DNA from: CAZFYZ01 sp964523735
Lineage (GTDB): Bacteria; Armatimonadota; UBA5829
Length of the DNA stretch: 5,471 bases
Reading direction: 5' to 3'
Assembly (NCBI GenBank): GCA_964523735.1
Contig: CAZFYZ010000189.1
Location: 1-5,471 of the forward strand
Position 1 is the stretch's first letter; every line of letters begins with the position of its first letter. Shown here in pieces: positions 4,500 to 5,471 of the stretch. The notes beneath the pieces are model-generated. The model searched no databases and had not been told where the DNA came from. It saw only the letters and a list, made by a program, of their open reading frames with translations. A program made the translations under genes and the position numbers.

Positions 4500-5471
4500 C
4501 TACTGACTGGGCTTTTCCTTCGCGCGCTTCCGAATCTGGTTGTGAAGATCATCGCGCAGAGCAACAACGGTATTTAGGCCTCTGTTGATCAACACGCGCG
4601 CTTCGCGAGTTCTGTTGAGGGCCTCCTGCGGGGTGACTCCTGTCGAGGATTCAGCACCAGCCGCATTCGCCAGAGCGTTCTTGGCTATGAACATACCGGA
4701 GACCATCTGCTCCTGAGCGCCAGCAAGTCCTCTTGGCGCCGGCGTCGAGCTGAGCTTATGCCAGGCGTCGTCCACGGCCGCAGTCTTCGCAGCGGCTGCA
4801 AGTGCCGAACGGTTGCCTGACCTGGCGGCCGCGTCGAATGTCACCAGCGCTCTGTCGGCGCGCTGCACCGTGAAGCGACTACTGGCTAAGTACTGCTCGA
4901 CACTTGCGACCTGTTTGCGCAAGATGGAAGTCTGGGTGGTTGCGGTGTCTACGACTGCGGGCGCAGGCGACGGCCCGACCTTGGCCCTCATGGGGGCCAT
5001 GATGGCAATACCCGTGATCAAGACTGCTCCAAGGACCCCGAAAACAACGAGCACACGCTCACGACCGCGACCGCGACGCAATGGTCTTGGCAGATTTGGG
5101 TTCGGCGCGTATTGCTCAGAGGGTTCCTCAGGTGCTTTCTCCTGCGCAACGGCTGGCCGCTGTTTCACCTGCGTGGCGGGCGGCTCCACGGCAGCGGGCT
5201 CGACAGGCTTTGGCGCGGGCTTGCGGACGGGTTCTGCTGTGACGCTCGGCTTCTCTTGAGCAGCATTGCTCTGCGATTGCATCATCTCCGCGAACATCTC
5301 GTCGGCTAGCGAGACAGCCGGGCGGCCGGTTCTCTTGGCAGGCTGTCGCGGCACATCCTCGGTCACCGTCTGTGGCTCAGAACTCGATACAGCATCAGTC
5401 GTCGAGGAATCTGTCGGACCTGCCGGCTCCTGCGAATCTGTCATTGAGGCCGCTGCCACTGGCTTCTCGTC
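4500..5471 (-). CDS. Single-span membrane protein with Pro/Ala-rich cytoplasmic region and helical outer domain (partial)
   Basis: The frame is open to the right edge (323 residues seen). An ATG at 5444 and a GTG at 5459 exist, but neither has a ribosome binding site and the residues before them (DEKPVAAAS) match the composition that follows, so the N-terminus is probably beyond the window. Numbering from GTG 5459, residues 1-125 are Pro/Ala/Glu/Ser/Thr-rich and disordered apart from a short predicted helix (SLADEMFAEMMQSQSN, 50-65). A basic stretch (RPLRRGRGRER, 125-135) precedes one transmembrane helix (136-157). Residues about 175-313 form an alpha-helical, Ala/Arg-rich domain without cysteines or recognisable catalytic motifs, ending in a basic tail. 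The arrangement (cytoplasmic N-terminus, single span, outer helical domain) recalls the zinc-ribbon-plus-membrane-span proteins of uncultured bacteria, whose ribbon would sit in the missing N-terminus; that is speculation. The family is not recognised. Confidence 0.75.
   Translation of the reverse strand, partial: DEKPVAAASMTDSQEPAGPTDSSTTDAVSSSEPQTVTEDVPRQPAKRTGRPAVSLADEMFAEMMQSQSNAAQEKPSVTAEPVRKPAPKPVEPAAVEPPATQVKQRPAVAQEKAPEEPSEQYAPNPNLPRPLRRGRGRERVLVVFGVLGAVLITGIAIMAPMRAKVGPSPAPAVVDTATTQTSILRKQVASVEQYLASSRFTVQRADRALVTFDAAARSGNRSALAAAAKTAAVDDAWHKLSSTPAPRGLAGAQEQMVSGMFIAKNALANAAGAESSTGVTPQEALNRTREARVLINRGLNTVVALRDDLHNQIRKRAKEKPSQ

Noticed and set aside
4813..5259. 148-residue plus-strand frame opposite the large membrane protein
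   Set aside because: It is the antisense shadow of an Ala/Pro-rich, GC-rich gene whose minus-strand reading has clear domain structure.
1..5471. CRISPR array, tRNA, insertion sequence or phage attachment site
   Set aside because: No regularly spaced repeats, no T-loop-like tRNA motif, no transposase and no long terminal inverted repeats were found on reading both strands.

Overview
The window looks like a bacterial chromosome fragment from an uncultured organism. It is G+C-rich by eye. It shows AGGAG/GGAGG ribosome binding sites, sigma70-type promoters and one textbook intrinsic terminator. A run of ten N inside a gene indicates a scaffold, probably metagenomic. No rRNA, tRNA, mobile element or CRISPR array is visible. 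No gene present fixes the phylum. The gene content would suit an uncultured environmental lineage (Armatimonadota-like is a guess, not a result).

Layout. (1) Positions 1-747, plus strand: the end of an operon entering from the left, with the C-terminal part of a small charged protein and then a 141-residue membrane-anchored coiled-coil protein. The pair resembles the small accessory genes near the end of flagellar/chemotaxis clusters in Firmicutes (SwrB/DUF6115 type), but this is a tentative pattern match. (2) Positions 748-818: a converging gap with a strong hairpin. (3) Positions 819-1229, minus strand: an exported small protein with a degenerate cupredoxin-like fold and its own likely promoter. 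(4) Positions 1344-3573, minus strand: a likely two-gene operon. The first gene is a cyclase/kynurenine-formamidase-superfamily metal hydrolase with a complete metal site, interrupted by the N run near its C-terminus. The second is a GH106-like glycoside hydrolase reduced to its C-terminal half, apparently without a working catalytic region. (5) Positions 3574-3809: a divergent control region with two face-to-face sigma70-like promoters, each with a 17-bp spacer, and a 19-bp dyad next to the cyclase promoter. (6) Positions 3810-4250, plus strand: a single-span membrane protein with a cytoplasmic coiled coil and a Thr/Ser/Pro-rich outer tail, closed by a 13-bp-stem terminator. (7) Positions 4500-5471, minus strand: a larger single-span protein with a Pro/Ala/Glu-rich cytoplasmic region and a helical outer domain, running off the right edge.

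How the genes relate: the cyclase and the GH106-like protein are probably co-transcribed, although no shared pathway is evident. The two single-span proteins converge on one terminator region and share a topology, but no functional link can be shown. I do not see a clearly new multi-gene system. The best leads are the truncated GH106-like protein, the cupredoxin that appears to have lost copper ligands, the possible flagellar-operon tail, and the divergent promoter region with its dyad.
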